DNA of 64,000 nucleotides from a bacterium. Lineage in GTDB: Bacteria > Bacillota > Bacilli > Lactobacillales > Streptococcaceae. Shown in pieces: positions 1 through 12,524 of this stretch (positions are counted from its first letter, which is position 1; each line of letters opens with the position of its first letter). Below the pieces are notes generated by a model, which saw only the letters and a list, made by a program, of their open reading frames with translations, ran no database searches and was not told where the DNA came from. The stretch lies in NCBI GenBank assembly GCA_905221145.1, contig CAJNCA010000001.1, positions 248,001 to 312,000 of the forward strand, given 5' to 3'. The translations under genes were made by a program, and so were the position numbers.

Positions 1-2753
<2,753 letters not shown>

Positions 2754-2785
2754 GCAGTTCACTTAGAATAGAAAGGGAAGAAATA

Positions 2786-5700
2786 GTGGTTGATGTAAAT
2801 CGTTTTAAAAGTATGCAAATCACCCTAGCTTCTCCAAGTAAAGTCCGTTCATGGTCTTATGGAGAAGTCAAAAAACCTGAAACAATCAATTACCGTACGT
2901 TGAAACCAGAACGTGAAGGACTCTTTGATGAAGTTATCTTTGGTCCTACAAAAGACTGGGAATGTGCTTGTGGTAAGTACAAACGCATTCGTTACAGAGG
3001 GATTGTTTGTGACCGTTGTGGGGTTGAAGTAACGCGTACGAAAGTTCGTCGTGAGCGTATGGGACATATCGAGTTGAAAGCTCCTGTATCTCACATCTGG
3101 TACTTCAAGGGGATTCCAAGCCGTATGGGCTTGACCCTTGATATGAGCCCTCGTGCCCTCGAGGAAGTTATCTACTTTGCGGCTTATGTGGTGATTGATC
3201 CGAAGGATACACCACTTGAGCACAAGTCTATCATGACAGAGCGCGAATACCGTGAGCGTTTGCGTGAGTATGGCTATGGATCATTCGTTGCCAAGATGGG
3301 TGCCGAAGCCATCCAAGACCTTTTGAAACAAGTAGATCTTGAAAAAGAAATTGCTGAACTCAAAGAAGAGTTGAAAACAGCGACTGGACAAAAACGTGTC
3401 AAAGCAATCCGTCGTTTGGATGTTTTGGATGCCTTTTACAAGTCTGGAAACAAACCTGAATGGATGATTCTCAATATCCTTCCGGTTATTCCACCAGATC
3501 TTCGTCCAATGTTGCAGTTGGATGGTGGCCGTTTTGCCTCATCTGACTTGAACGACCTTTACCGCCGTGTTATCAACCGTAACAACCGTTTGGCTCGTTT
3601 GCTTGAGTTGAATGCACCAGGTATCATCGTTCAAAATGAGAAGCGTATGCTTCAAGAAGCGGTTGACGCTTTGATTGACAACGGTCGTCGTGGTCGTCCA
3701 ATTACAGGACCAGGTAGCCGTCCATTGAAATCATTGAGCCACATGCTGAAAGGTAAACAAGGACGATTCCGTCAAAACTTGCTCGGTAAACGTGTTGACT
3801 TCTCAGGACGTTCCGTTATCGCCGTTGGTCCAACACTTAAGATGTACCAATGTGGTGTGCCGCGTGAAATGGCAATCGAGCTCTTTAAACCATTTGTCAT
3901 GCGTGAAATCGTTGCTCGTGATATCGTGCAAAACGTCAAAGCAGCTAAACGCTTGGTGGAACGTGGAGACGAACGCATCTGGGATATCCTTGAAGAAGTG
4001 ATCAAAGAACACCCAGTACTTTTGAACCGCGCACCGACCCTTCACCGTTTGGGTATCCAAGCCTTCGAACCTGTCTTGATTGATGGTAAGGCCCTTCGCT
4101 TGCACCCACTTGTCTGTGAAGCCTACAATGCCGACTTTGACGGGGACCAAATGGCCATCCACGTACCACTTTCAGAAGAAGCTCAAGCAGAAGCTCGTAT
4201 CCTCATGCTTGCTGCTGAGCACATCTTAAACCCGAAAGATGGTAAACCAGTTGTTACTCCATCACAGGATATGGTTTTGGGTAACTACTACTTGACCATG
4301 GAAGAAGCTGGTCGTGAAGGTGAAGGAATGGTCTTCAAAGACCGTGACGAAGCTGTTATGGCTTACCGTAATGGTTATGTTCACCTCCACTCACGTGTTG
4401 GTATCGCGACAGACAGCCTCAACAAACCATGGACAGAAGAGCAAAAACACAAGGTCTTGCTTACAACAGTTGGTAAAATCCTCTTCAACGACATCATGCC
4501 AGAGGGTCTACCATACTTGCAAGAACCAAACAATGCCAACTTGACAGAAGGCGTTCCAGCTAAGTACTTCTTGCCACTTGGTGGAGATATCAAGGAAGCA
4601 ATCAGCAAACTTGAACTCAACCCTCCATTCAAGAAGAAAAACCTTGGAAATATCATCGCTGAAATCTTCAAACGTTTCCGTACGACAGAAACTTCTGCCC
4701 TACTTGACCGTATGAAGAACCTCGGTTACCACCACTCAACTCTTGCAGGATTGACAGTGGGGATTGCCGATATCCCAGTCGTTGATGACAAGGCTGAAAT
4801 CATTGAAGAATCACACAAACGTGTAGAACAAATCACAAAACAATTCCGTCGTGGTATGATCACAGACGACGAGCGTTACAATGCCGTTACAGCTGAATGG
4901 CGTGCTGCCCGTGAAAAACTTGAGAAACGCTTGATTGCCAACCAAGATTCTAAGAACCCAATCGTTATGATGATGGACTCAGGAGCCCGTGGTAATATCT
5001 CAAACTTCTCACAGCTTGCCGGTATGCGTGGTCTGATGGCTGCTCCGAACGGACGTATCATGGAATTGCCAATCCTTTCAAACTTCCGTGAAGGTTTGTC
5101 AGTACTCGAAATGTTCTTCTCAACTCACGGTGCCCGTAAAGGTATGACCGATACGGCCCTTAAGACAGCCGACTCAGGTTACTTGACTCGTCGTTTGGTT
5201 GACGTTGCCCAAGACGTTATCATCCGTGAGGACGACTGTGGAACAGACCGTGGTCTCTTGATCCGCTCTATCGCAGAAGGAAAAGAGATGATCGAGTCTC
5301 TTGAAGAGCGTCTCAATGGTCGTTACACTAAGAAAACTGTTAAACATCCAGAAACTGGTGCAGTGATCATTGGTCCAAATGAGTTGATTACAGAAGACAA
5401 GGCGCGTGAAATTGTCAATGCTGGTGTGGAAGAAGTGACTATCCGCTCTGTATTTACATGTAACACTCGTCATGGTGTCTGCCGTCACTGTTACGGTATC
5501 AACTTGGCGACTGGTGATGCGGTTGAAGTTGGTGAAGCAGTTGGTACAATCGCTGCCCAATCTATCGGGGAACCTGGTACACAGCTTACAATGCGTACCT
5601 TCCACACGGGTGGGGTTGCTTCAAATACCGATATCACTCAGGGTCTTCCTCGTGTCCAAGAAATCTTTGAAGCCCGCAATCCTAAAGGGGAAGCGGTTAT

Positions 5701-6463
5701 CACAGAGGTTAAAGGACAAGTTACGGCTATCGAAGAAGATGCATCAACTCGTACTAAGAAAGTCTTTGTTAAGGGTGAAACTGGCGAAGGTGAATATGTC
5801 GTTCCATTTACCGCTCGTATGCGTGTTGAAGTTGGAGACCAAGTAGCTCGTGGTGCTGCTCTTACAGAAGGTTCAATCCAACCAAAACGTCTCCTTGCAG
5901 TTCGTGATGTCTTGTCAGTTGAAACTTACCTTCTTGGTGAAGTACAAAAAGTTTACCGTAGCCAAGGGGTAGAAATCGGTGACAAACACATCGAGGTAAT
6001 GGTTCGTCAAATGATTCGTAAAGTACGTGTCATGGATCCAGGTGACACAGATCTTCTCATGGGTACCCTCATGGATATCAATGACTTTACAGATGCTAAC
6101 AAAGATGTCCTTATCGCAGGTGGAGTTCCAGCGACAGGTCGCCCAGTCCTTATGGGAATTACCAAAGCCTCACTTGAAACAAACAGTTTCTTGTCAGCGG
6201 CTTCCTTCCAGGAAACAACTCGTGTCCTTACTGATGCGGCTATCCGTGGTAAGAAAGACCATCTCCTTGGACTTAAAGAAAATGTTATCATCGGTAAAAT
6301 CATCCCAGCAGGTACTGGTATGGCCCGTTACCGTAACCTTGAACCACATGCTATCAACGAAGAAGAATACCTTAACCCTCCAGTAGAGGAAGAAGGAAAT
6401 GAAGAAACAACAGAAGTAGTTGTGGATACTGCCGTTGAAACTGTGGAAGAAACAGTAGAATAA
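2786..6463 (+). CDS. rpoC: RNA polymerase beta-prime subunit
   Basis: Beta-prime subunit (1225 aa), which holds the catalytic magnesium of RNA polymerase. The start is GTG, preceded by a GAAAGGGAAG ribosome site, and gives [10 protein letters not shown]. The N-terminal zinc site is visible ([13 protein letters not shown] then CDRCG). The catalytic NADFDGDQ motif is at residues 448-455, with Asp450, 452 and 454 binding magnesium. A second cysteine cluster ([13 protein letters not shown]) lies in the C-terminal third. The tail is acidic ([11 protein letters not shown]). Co-transcribed with rpoB and closed by a hairpin terminator just after the stop. Length and motifs are normal for the family. 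Confidence 0.99.
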   Translation: MVDVNRFKSMQITLASPSKVRSWSYGEVKKPETINYRTLKPEREGLFDEVIFGPTKDWECACGKYKRIRYRGIVCDRCGVEVTRTKVRRERMGHIELKAPVSHIWYFKGIPSRMGLTLDMSPRALEEVIYFAAYVVIDPKDTPLEHKSIMTEREYRERLREYGYGSFVAKMGAEAIQDLLKQVDLEKEIAELKEELKTATGQKRVKAIRRLDVLDAFYKSGNKPEWMILNILPVIPPDLRPMLQLDGGRFASSDLNDLYRRVINRNNRLARLLELNAPGIIVQNEKRMLQEAVDALIDNGRRGRPITGPGSRPLKSLSHMLKGKQGRFRQNLLGKRVDFSGRSVIAVGPTLKMYQCGVPREMAIELFKPFVMREIVARDIVQNVKAAKRLVERGDERIWDILEEVIKEHPVLLNRAPTLHRLGIQAFEPVLIDGKALRLHPLVCEAYNADFDGDQMAIHVPLSEEAQAEARILMLAAEHILNPKDGKPVVTPSQDMVLGNYYLTMEEAGREGEGMVFKDRDEAVMAYRNGYVHLHSRVGIATDSLNKPWTEEQKHKVLLTTVGKILFNDIMPEGLPYLQEPNNANLTEGVPAKYFLPLGGDIKEAISKLELNPPFKKKNLGNIIAEIFKRFRTTETSALLDRMKNLGYHHSTLAGLTVGIADIPVVDDKAEIIEESHKRVEQITKQFRRGMITDDERYNAVTAEWRAAREKLEKRLIANQDSKNPIVMMMDSGARGNISNFSQLAGMRGLMAAPNGRIMELPILSNFREGLSVLEMFFSTHGARKGMTDTALKTADSGYLTRRLVDVAQDVIIREDDCGTDRGLLIRSIAEGKEMIESLEERLNGRYTKKTVKHPETGAVIIGPNELITEDKAREIVNAGVEEVTIRSVFTCNTRHGVCRHCYGINLATGDAVEVGEAVGTIAAQSIGEPGTQLTMRTFHTGGVASNTDITQGLPRVQEIFEARNPKGEAVITEVKGQVTAIEEDASTRTKKVFVKGETGEGEYVVPFTARMRVEVGDQVARGAALTEGSIQPKRLLAVRDVLSVETYLLGEVQKVYRSQGVEIGDKHIEVMVRQMIRKVRVMDPGDTDLLMGTLMDINDFTDANKDVLIAGGVPATGRPVLMGITKASLETNSFLSAASFQETTRVLTDAAIRGKKDHLLGLKENVIIGKIIPAGTGMARYRNLEPHAINEEEYLNPPVEEEGNEETTEVVVDTAVETVEETVE

Positions 6464-6502
6464 GAGAGAATGAGAGAGCCTTCGGGTTCTCTTTCTCTTT
6501 TC
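6464..6502 (+). terminator. Rho-independent terminator of rpoBC
   Basis: Just after the rpoC stop, AGAGAGCC and GGTTCTCT pair around a TTCG tetraloop, with weaker AGAGAA/TTCTCT pairing extending the stem and a TTTCTCTTTT tail. The stem contains one G-T wobble. Confidence 0.85.
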
Positions 6503-6532
6503 TGAAAACTTTCTCCATTTTTCCATGAAATG

Positions 6533-6541
6533 TGGTAAAAT
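6533..6541 (+). promoter_or_regulatory. ndk promoter, extended -10
   Basis: TGGTAAAAT fits the extended -10 pattern TGn-TAAAAT. It lies 30 bp upstream of the ndk start, leaving room for the AAGGAGACGG ribosome site. No good -35 is seen. Confidence 0.6.
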
Positions 6542-6571
6542 AAAAGAAAGAAGCTGACAAAGGAGACGGGT

Positions 6572-6994
6572 ATGGAACAAACATTCTTTATCATTAAACC
6601 AGATGGTGTAAAAAGAGGACTAGTAGGTGAAGTGTTGAAACGCATCGAACAACGTGGATTGACAATCGAAAAATTAGAGTTGCGTTCACAGGTTTCAGAA
6701 GAGTTGATTGACCAGCACTATCAGGACTTGGTTGGTCAGAGTTTTTACCCACCGATTCGTGAATTTATGACTTCAGGCCCGGTTCTTGTAGGTATCATTT
6801 CTGGTCCTAAAGTAATTGAAACTTGGCGGACCATGATGGGCGCAACTCGTCCAGAAGAAGCTTTACCAGGGACTATTCGAGGTGATTTTGCAAAAGCTGC
6901 TGGAGAAAATGAGGTTATCCAAAATGTTGTACATGGTTCAGATTCAGAAGAGTCAGCTAAGCGAGAAATTGCTCTTTGGTTTAAGGAAAAATAA
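6572..6994 (+). CDS. ndk: Nucleoside diphosphate kinase
   Basis: Transfers the gamma phosphate from ATP to nucleoside diphosphates through a phosphohistidine, balancing NTP and dNTP pools in the cytosol. The 140-aa length is normal. The N-terminal [11 protein letters not shown] motif and the active-site NVVHGSDS motif, with catalytic His121, are both present. The ATG follows an AAGGAGACGG ribosome site by 5 bp. It stands alone between two terminators, so it is a single-gene unit downstream of rpoC. Confidence 0.97.
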   Translation: MEQTFFIIKPDGVKRGLVGEVLKRIEQRGLTIEKLELRSQVSEELIDQHYQDLVGQSFYPPIREFMTSGPVLVGIISGPKVIETWRTMMGATRPEEALPGTIRGDFAKAAGENEVIQNVVHGSDSEESAKREIALWFKEK

Positions 6995-6995
6995 C

Positions 6996-7036
6996 AAAAA
7001 GTTTGGTGTGAGGATTACTTGCATCAAACTTTTTTG
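6996..7036 (+). terminator. Rho-independent terminator of ndk
   Basis: AAAAAGTTTGGTG pairs with CATCAAACTTTTT over 13 bp (one wobble), and the T-run forms the 3' arm. It starts one base after the ndk stop codon. Confidence 0.85.
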
Positions 7037-7125
7037 CATTTTAGAGTAGAAAACTGACAGTTGAGAAATATTCTAGCAATGATGAGAATTTCTAGCTTAT
7101 AATAAGAGCAAGTAAGGGAGGAAGA

Positions 7126-7758
7126 ATGATGGAAAGAATGAAAAAGCAAATTCGAGTTTTGTTATTGCTGACGGTTTTTGGACTTAGTAGCTGTTCTTGT
7201 TTAAGTTTATCGACTTGGTCCTTGATGTTAAATCAAAACTGCTTCTATTATTTAGTGGGTATGTTGCTCCTTGCGAGTATTGGTGCAGGGCTAAACTATT
7301 ATAGAGGGCAACGAAATCAACATTATTCAGTTTTTAAAGAAGATAGACAACAATTCTTGTATACTCTGTTGCTATTGGTAAATGTTTTAGGTTTAGCTTT
7401 GATTATCATAGAATATGTTCTTACGGGAAGAGCAACTGGTGAAGAGTTTGTAGAAGTCTTTCTACCGAGTTTCTTTTTCTTATTTGGTATTGATTTGTTA
7501 GTTTTTCTGCCCATTCAGAAGTACGTATATGGATTGAAAAAGATTTTAGGTAAGAAGGAAATAAGTTTTATTAGTGGATTAGCTATTTTAATCGTTCTCA
7601 GAAATCCCTGGTCAATACTATCCATGACATTTTATATTGCCTTGGGCATGCTATTTCTAGGCCTGTTGGTGCCAAAAGTTATTCGTTGGGAAGTTTCATT
7701 TTATAGCCATTTGATGAGAGATATATTATTAGTTTTCTTTTTACTGTTCCTATTTTAA
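7126..7758 (+). CDS. Predicted multi-pass membrane protein, unknown function
   Basis: A 210-aa protein I do not recognise. It is very hydrophobic, with about five or six likely membrane segments, including LLLLTVFGLSS near the N-terminus, YYLVGMLLLASIGAGL, LLLVNVLGLALIIIEYVL, FFFLFGIDLLVFLP and the C-terminal DILLVFFLLFLF. Two Cys in the first segment (SSCSC) give a weak lipobox look, but the many later segments argue against a lipoprotein. The ATG at 7126 follows AAGGGAGG at good spacing. An in-frame ATG at 7138 (MKKQIRVLL) is an alternative start. A TATAAT lies at 7098-7103. The base composition is AT-rich. Confidence 0.7.
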   Translation: MMERMKKQIRVLLLLTVFGLSSCSCLSLSTWSLMLNQNCFYYLVGMLLLASIGAGLNYYRGQRNQHYSVFKEDRQQFLYTLLLLVNVLGLALIIIEYVLTGRATGEEFVEVFLPSFFFLFGIDLLVFLPIQKYVYGLKKILGKKEISFISGLAILIVLRNPWSILSMTFYIALGMLFLGLLVPKVIRWEVSFYSHLMRDILLVFFLLFLF

Positions 7759-7819
7759 AATCAGAACAAGAACCAGCCCAAGTCTCATAATTCATAATCT
7801 GGACTTCACAGATAATATC

Positions 7820-7847
7820 TCGACAAAGAATAACTTTTTGGTATAAT
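7820..7847 (+). promoter_or_regulatory. tsaE promoter giving a leaderless transcript
   Basis: TCGACA, 16 bp, then TATAAT (7842-7847) with an extended TGG before it. The expected start site, about 7 bp downstream, falls on or beside the tsaE ATG at 7854. There is no room for a ribosome site on the mRNA. Confidence 0.7.
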
Positions 7848-7853
7848 AGAGGT

Positions 7854-8297
7854 ATGTACACTAAAAATGAAGAAGAGTTACAGTCCTTAGGTGAACGTTT
7901 GGGCTGTTTATTAGAGAAGAATGATGTCTTAATTCTAACTGGAGAACTTGGAGCAGGCAAAACGACCTTTACAAAAGGCCTTGCTAAGGGATTACAGATT
8001 TCTCAGATGATTAAGAGTCCAACCTATACTATCGTGAGAGAGTATGAAGGTCGTCTTCCACTTTACCACCTAGATGTTTATCGTATTGAGGGGGATGCTG
8101 ATTCTATTGATTTGGATGAGTTTCTTTTTGGTGGCGGGGTAACTGTCATTGAGTGGGGACATCTTTTAGGTGATGCCTTGCCAGATACTTATTTAGAATT
8201 AGAAATTCTAAAAGAGGAAGATGGTCGCAGATTAAACTTCAAAGCCAAGGGTTTGCGTGCAGAAAAACTCTTAGAGGAGCTTCAACATGGAGTATGA
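7854..8297 (+). CDS. tsaE: tRNA threonylcarbamoyladenosine biosynthesis ATPase TsaE
   Basis: P-loop ATPase that works with TsaB and TsaD to complete t6A at position 37 of ANN-decoding tRNAs. The 147-aa length is typical. Walker A GELGAGKTT is at residues 30-38, and the family motifs SPTYTIVREYEG and HLDVYR follow, then VIEWGHLL. The ATG sits only 6 bp after a strong -10 box, so it is probably read from a leaderless mRNA. The stop overlaps the next gene by 11 bp, indicating coupled translation with the acetyltransferase. An LCP gene follows, a grouping also known in pneumococcus. Confidence 0.95.
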   Translation: MYTKNEEELQSLGERLGCLLEKNDVLILTGELGAGKTTFTKGLAKGLQISQMIKSPTYTIVREYEGRLPLYHLDVYRIEGDADSIDLDEFLFGGGVTVIEWGHLLGDALPDTYLELEILKEEDGRRLNFKAKGLRAEKLLEELQHGV

Positions 8298-8805
8298 GTT
8301 GCTCATTAGGGAAGCAGAAATTGAAGATGCGGCTGAGTTAGTATCATTTTTAAATCGTGTTAGTGTAGAAACAGATTTTACTAGTCTGGACAGGGATGGT
8401 ATTTTGATGACAGATACTGAGATGGAGTCGTTTTTGGATAAACAGGCTCACTCGGAAAATCAAATCACTTTACTGGCCTTGCTGAATGATGAAATTGCTG
8501 GTCTTGTAAATATCACAGCTGATCAACGTAAGAGAGTTCGTCATATTGGAGATCTCTTTATTGTGATTGGTAAGAAATATTGGAATAATGGACTGGGAAG
8601 TTTTTTGCTAGAAGAAGCGATAGAGTGGGCACAAGCTAGTGGTATTCTTCGTCGACTTCAACTAACTGTCCAAACTCGTAATCAAGCTGCAGTTCATCTA
8701 TATCAAAAATATGGCTTTGTAATTGAAGGTAGACAAGAGCGCGGTGCGTACATAGAAGAAGGGAAATTTATCGATGTTTACTTGATGGGTAAACTGATAG
8801 ATTAG
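8287..8805 (+). CDS. GNAT family N-acetyltransferase
   Basis: A 172-aa acetyl-CoA dependent acetyltransferase of the GNAT fold. The N-terminus (LLIREAEIEDAAELVSFLN) is a typical GNAT first strand and helix. The acetyl-CoA binding segment is GKKYWNNGLGSFLLEEAIEW. The C-terminal VQTRNQAAVHLYQKYGFVIEG is the classic RimI/PhnO-like ending. The substrate cannot be read from sequence; RimI-like action on a protein N-terminus or on a small amine are both possible. The start overlaps tsaE by 11 bp, and the LCP gene begins 7 bp after the stop, so all three are probably one operon. Confidence 0.9.
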   Translation: MEYELLIREAEIEDAAELVSFLNRVSVETDFTSLDRDGILMTDTEMESFLDKQAHSENQITLLALLNDEIAGLVNITADQRKRVRHIGDLFIVIGKKYWNNGLGSFLLEEAIEWAQASGILRRLQLTVQTRNQAAVHLYQKYGFVIEGRQERGAYIEEGKFIDVYLMGKLID

Positions 8806-8812
8806 TAGAAAT

Positions 8813-9868
8813 ATGGTTAAAAAAATTATTGGAATGGTGCTAGCTTTTCTAGCTGTGACAGTTTTGGGTGTGGGTGTCTTTGCTTATACCATTTATCAGC
8901 AAGGTACACAAACCTTATCAAAAACCTATAAAAAGATTGGGGAAGAAACCAATGTTATTGAGGCGACTGAACCCTTAACGATCCTTTTAATGGGGGTTGA
9001 TACTGGAAACGTTGAACGAACTGACCCTTGGGAGGGGAATAGTGATTCTATGATTCTCTTGACGGTTAATCCGCATACGAAAAAGACTATGATGTTGAGT
9101 TTAGAGAGAGATATTTTGACGAAAATTCAGCATAAAGATGGTCAAATCGAAGAAGCGAAACTGAACGCAGCTTATGCTGGAGGAGGTGCAGAATTAGCTA
9201 TCTCAACGATTCAAAGGATGATGAATATCCATATTGACCGCTATATTATGGTCAATATGCAAGGTTTGCAACAATTGGTAGATGCAGTGGGCGGGATTAC
9301 GGTTAATAATACACTAGGTTTCCCGATTTCTATCAGTGACCAAGAGGAATTTAACACCATTTCTATCGGTGTTGGAGAGCAGACAATAAATGGAGAAGAA
9401 GCGCTTGTTTATTCCCGCATGCGTTACCAGGACCCAGAAGGGGACTACGGACGTCAGAAGCGTCAGCGTGAAGTCATTCAAAAGGTGGTTGAAAAAGTTC
9501 TTAGCTTGAATAGTGTCAGTCACTACCAATCCATCTTAAAAGCACTAAGTACCAATATGCAAACCAATATCGATTTGTCTTCTAAGAGTATTCCAAGCTT
9601 GTTAGGTTACAAGGATTCGTTCAAAACGATTGAAACCCAACAGTTACGAGGAGAAGATGCCGAATTGCAAGGGACATCTTATCAAATTGTAACTGCTAAC
9701 CATTTGTTAGAAATCCAGAATCTTTTGAGAACCTCACTTGATAAACCGAAGGTGACAGAGTTAGAGACGAATGCAGTCTTATATGAAGATATTTTCGGCA
9801 ATCGAAATAATACCGGTTTGGGAACAGGTACGATTAATAATACAATAAATCAAGAAGATGTAGAATAA
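8813..9868 (+). CDS. LytR-CpsA-Psr (LCP) family glycopolymer ligase
   Basis: Membrane-anchored enzyme of the LCP family, which moves teichoic acid or capsule chains from a lipid carrier to peptidoglycan outside the cell. It is 351 aa. One N-terminal membrane segment (IIGMVLAFLAVTVLGVGVFA) is followed by the LCP domain: LLMGVDTGN, SDSMILLTVNP, MMLSLERD, LNAAYAGGG, VDAVGGITV and YSRMRYQDPEGDYGRQKRQ, with the conserved Asp and Arg residues that bind the pyrophosphate lipid. It is similar in position and size to pneumococcal LytR. It is last in the tsaE operon and is closed by a terminator. Confidence 0.93.
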   Translation: MVKKIIGMVLAFLAVTVLGVGVFAYTIYQQGTQTLSKTYKKIGEETNVIEATEPLTILLMGVDTGNVERTDPWEGNSDSMILLTVNPHTKKTMMLSLERDILTKIQHKDGQIEEAKLNAAYAGGGAELAISTIQRMMNIHIDRYIMVNMQGLQQLVDAVGGITVNNTLGFPISISDQEEFNTISIGVGEQTINGEEALVYSRMRYQDPEGDYGRQKRQREVIQKVVEKVLSLNSVSHYQSILKALSTNMQTNIDLSSKSIPSLLGYKDSFKTIETQQLRGEDAELQGTSYQIVTANHLLEIQNLLRTSLDKPKVTELETNAVLYEDIFGNRNNTGLGTGTINNTINQEDVE

Positions 9869-9882
9869 TCTATTTTATGGTT

Positions 9883-9913
9883 AAAATCGTGGGAAATTTC
9901 CTGCGATTTTTTC
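9883..9913 (+). terminator. Rho-independent terminator of the LCP gene
   Basis: AAAATCGTGGG pairs with CCTGCGATTTT around AAATTT (two G-T wobbles), then TT. It ends eight bases before the cinA com-box, separating the two units. Confidence 0.75.
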
Positions 9914-9920
9914 AAAAAAA

Positions 9921-9928
9921 TACGAATA
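9921..9928 (+). promoter_or_regulatory. Com-box (ComX/SigX promoter) of cinA
   Basis: TACGAATA is an exact match to the streptococcal com-box recognised by the competence sigma factor ComX. It is preceded by the usual T and A tracts (TTTTTTCAAAAAAA). It lies 17 bp before the cinA ATG, and the ribosome site GGTAGGAGG sits between them. It predicts induction of cinA, and by read-through recA, during competence. Confidence 0.9.
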
Positions 9929-9945
9929 GATAGGTAGGAGGAAAC

Positions 9946-11202
9946 ATGAAAGCAGAAATTATGGCTGTCGGAACAGAAATTTTAACAGGGCAGATTGTCA
10001 ATACCAATGCCCAGTTTTTATCAGAAAAACTAGCAGAGATTGGGGTAGATGTTTATTTTCAGACGGCTGTAGGAGACAATGAAACTCGTCTCTTGTCTTT
10101 GCTTGAGATTGCTAGTCAACGTAGCAGTCTGGTGATTTTGACAGGTGGTTTGGGACCAACTGAGGACGATTTGACCAAACAAACTCTAGCTAAATTTTTA
10201 GGGAAAGAATTAGTCTTCAATCCTCAGGCGCAGGAGAAGTTGGATGTCTTTTTTGACCAGAGACCAGACTATGCCCGAACACCGAATAACGAAAGACAAG
10301 CTCAAATTGTAGAAGGGGCGACTCCACTACCAAACGAAACAGGACTGGCTGTTGGAGGAATGTTAGAAGTGGACGGAGTGACCTATGTCGTTCTTCCTGG
10401 TCCACCAAGTGAATTGAAACCCATGGTCTTAAACCAACTTCTACCCAAGTTGATGACAGGGAGCAAGTTGTATTCCCGAGTTCTTCGTTTCTTTGGGATT
10501 GGCGAAAGCCAGCTGGTTACGATTTTAGCTGATTTGATTGACAATCAAACAGATCCAACCTTAGCCCCTTATGCCAAGACAGGAGAAGTCACTCTGCGTC
10601 TGTCAACAAAATCTAGCAGTCGAGAAGAGGCGAATCAAGCGTTGGATATTTTGGAAAATCAAATCTTGAACTACCAGACTTTTGAAGGTCTTTCTTTACG
10701 AGAACTTTGTTATGGTTATGGGGAAGAGTCCAGCTTGGCCAGTATTGTGGTAGAAGAACTGAAAAAGCAAGGGAAAACCATCACGGCTGCAGAGAGTTTG
10801 ACGGCAGGTCTTTTCCAAGCAACTGTGGCCGATTTTTCAGGAGCTTCAAGTATATTTAAGGGTGGTTTCGTGACCTATAGCTTGGAGGAAAAATCAAAGA
10901 TGTTGGATATTCCTGCCAAGGATTTGGAAGAACATGGTGTGGTGTCTGAATATACAGCCCAGAAGATGGCTGAGCAGGCACGAAGCAAGACCCAGTCAGA
11001 TTTTGGCCTTAGTTTGACTGGAGTAGCAGGGCCGGACAGCCTAGAAGGGCACCCAGCTGGGACAGTCTTCATAGGCTTGGCTAAAGAGAAAGGAACTGAG
11101 GTCATCAAGGTTAATATTGGAGGTAGAAGTCGAGCAGATGTACGTCACATTGCGGTTATGCATGCCTTTAACCTAGTTCGCAAGGCTTTATTAAGTGACT
11201 AA
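9946..11202 (+). CDS. cinA: Competence/damage-inducible protein CinA
   Basis: Competence-induced protein of 418 aa that helps bring RecA to the membrane in pneumococcus. The N-terminal half is a molybdopterin-binding-like domain ([22 protein letters not shown], with [12 protein letters not shown]). The C-terminal half is a PncC-type nicotinamide nucleotide amidohydrolase domain ([21 protein letters not shown], then GVAGPD and GTVFIGLA). A good ribosome site GGTAGGAGG precedes the ATG. It follows an exact com-box and precedes recA by 54 bp, the conserved streptococcal order. Both domains are full length. Confidence 0.97.
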   Translation: MKAEIMAVGTEILTGQIVNTNAQFLSEKLAEIGVDVYFQTAVGDNETRLLSLLEIASQRSSLVILTGGLGPTEDDLTKQTLAKFLGKELVFNPQAQEKLDVFFDQRPDYARTPNNERQAQIVEGATPLPNETGLAVGGMLEVDGVTYVVLPGPPSELKPMVLNQLLPKLMTGSKLYSRVLRFFGIGESQLVTILADLIDNQTDPTLAPYAKTGEVTLRLSTKSSSREEANQALDILENQILNYQTFEGLSLRELCYGYGEESSLASIVVEELKKQGKTITAAESLTAGLFQATVADFSGASSIFKGGFVTYSLEEKSKMLDIPAKDLEEHGVVSEYTAQKMAEQARSKTQSDFGLSLTGVAGPDSLEGHPAGTVFIGLAKEKGTEVIKVNIGGRSRADVRHIAVMHAFNLVRKALLSD

Positions 11203-11206
11203 CTTT

Positions 11207-11215
11207 TGATATAAT
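11207..11215 (+). promoter_or_regulatory. recA promoter, extended -10
   Basis: TGATATAAT starts 4 bp after the cinA stop and is a perfect extended -10. It gives recA its own basal promoter besides the competence-induced read-through from cinA. The leader is about 35 nt and carries GTAGGAG before the ATG. Confidence 0.75.
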
Positions 11216-11256
11216 AGTAGATAGGTCTAAGGACCATTAGAATGTAGGAGAATAGA

Positions 11257-12423
11257 ATGGCGAAAAAACCAAAAAAATTAGATGAAATTTCAAAAAAATT
11301 CGGGGCAGAACGTGAAAAAGCCTTGAATGACGCTCTTAAATTGATTGAGAAAGACTTTGGTAAAGGTTCAATCATGCGTTTGGGTGAACGTGCAGAGCAA
11401 AAAGTGCAAGTGATGAGCTCAGGTTCTTTGGCTCTTGACATTGCCCTTGGTTCAGGTGGTTATCCTAAGGGACGTATCATTGAAATTTATGGACCAGAGT
11501 CATCTGGTAAGACAACAGTTGCCCTTCATGCAGTTGCACAAGCGCAAAAAGAAGGTGGTATTGCAGCCTTTATCGATGCGGAACATGCCCTCGATCCAGC
11601 TTATGCTGCGGCCCTTGGTGTCAATATTGACGAATTGCTCTTGTCTCAACCAGACTCAGGAGAGCAAGGGCTTGAAATTGCAGGAAAATTGATTGACTCA
11701 GGTGCAGTTGACCTTGTCGTAGTTGACTCGGTTGCGGCTCTTGTCCCTCGTGCGGAAATCGATGGAGATATCGGTGATAGTCACGTTGGTTTGCAGGCTC
11801 GTATGATGAGCCAGGCCATGCGTAAACTGGGTGCTTCTATCAATAAAACCAAAACAATTGCCATCTTTATCAACCAATTGCGTGAAAAAGTTGGGGTCAT
11901 GTTTGGAAATCCAGAAACAACTCCTGGTGGACGTGCTCTGAAATTCTACGCTTCAGTCCGTTTGGATGTTCGTGGAAGTACGCAAATCAAGGGAACTGGT
12001 GACCAAAAAGACACCAATGTCGGTAAAGAAACTAAGATTAAGGTCGTGAAAAACAAGGTGGCTCCGCCATTTAAGGAAGCCTTCGTTGAAATCATGTACG
12101 GAGAAGGGATTTCTAAGACTGGTGAGCTTTTGAAGATTGCAAGCGATTTGGATATCATCAAAAAAGCAGGAGCTTGGTACTCTTACAAGGATGAGAAAAT
12201 CGGGCAAGGTTCTGAAAATGCTAAGAAATACTTGGCAGATAATCCAGAAATCTTTGATGAAATTGACCATCAAGTCCGTGTTCAATTTGGTTTGATTGAT
12301 GGAGAAGAGGCTTCTGTAGAAGGTGTTGAAACTAAAAAAGATGAAGCAGTTCAAGCAGATTCTGTGAATGAAGAAGTGACACTTGACCTAGGCGACGAGC
12401 TTGAAATCGAAATTGAAGAATAA
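11257..12423 (+). CDS. recA: Recombinase RecA
   Basis: ATP-dependent strand-exchange protein for homologous recombination, transformation and SOS induction. It is 388 aa, the usual streptococcal length with a long acidic tail ([12 protein letters not shown]). Walker [10 protein letters not shown] is at residues 79-87, followed by the [16 protein letters not shown] Walker B region and the DNA-binding loop around [19 protein letters not shown]. The start follows GTAGGAGAATAG. It lies between cinA and dinF, as in pneumococcus, and a weak hairpin terminator follows it. Confidence 0.99.
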   Translation: MAKKPKKLDEISKKFGAEREKALNDALKLIEKDFGKGSIMRLGERAEQKVQVMSSGSLALDIALGSGGYPKGRIIEIYGPESSGKTTVALHAVAQAQKEGGIAAFIDAEHALDPAYAAALGVNIDELLLSQPDSGEQGLEIAGKLIDSGAVDLVVVDSVAALVPRAEIDGDIGDSHVGLQARMMSQAMRKLGASINKTKTIAIFINQLREKVGVMFGNPETTPGGRALKFYASVRLDVRGSTQIKGTGDQKDTNVGKETKIKVVKNKVAPPFKEAFVEIMYGEGISKTGELLKIASDLDIIKKAGAWYSYKDEKIGQGSENAKKYLADNPEIFDEIDHQVRVQFGLIDGEEASVEGVETKKDEAVQADSVNEEVTLDLGDELEIEIEE

Positions 12424-12432
12424 GTTGTTAAA

Positions 12433-12457
12433 GTAGTGGAGAAATCCATTGCTTTTT
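12433..12457 (+). terminator. Probable terminator after recA
   Basis: GTAGTGGA pairs with TCCATTGC around GAAA (two wobbles), followed by TTTTT. It is moderate in strength, so some read-through into dinF is likely. Confidence 0.65.
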
Positions 12458-12489
12458 CATTGCCTAGTTCTGGCATAGTTTGCTGTTTC

Positions 12490-12518
12490 TTGTCGCTCCT
12501 CTAGAAAGCTGATATAAT
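12490..12518 (+). promoter_or_regulatory. dinF promoter giving a leaderless transcript
   Basis: TTGTCG, 17 bp, then TATAAT (12513-12518) with an extended TGA. The predicted start site coincides with the dinF ATG at 12525. No Shine-Dalgarno lies within reach of that ATG. Confidence 0.65.
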
Positions 12519-12524
12519 AGCCTT

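Noticed and set aside
6194-6645. Minus-strand open frames over the end of rpoC
   Set aside because: Antisense shadows produced by codon bias and the terminator's T-rich strand; no promoter or conserved motif.
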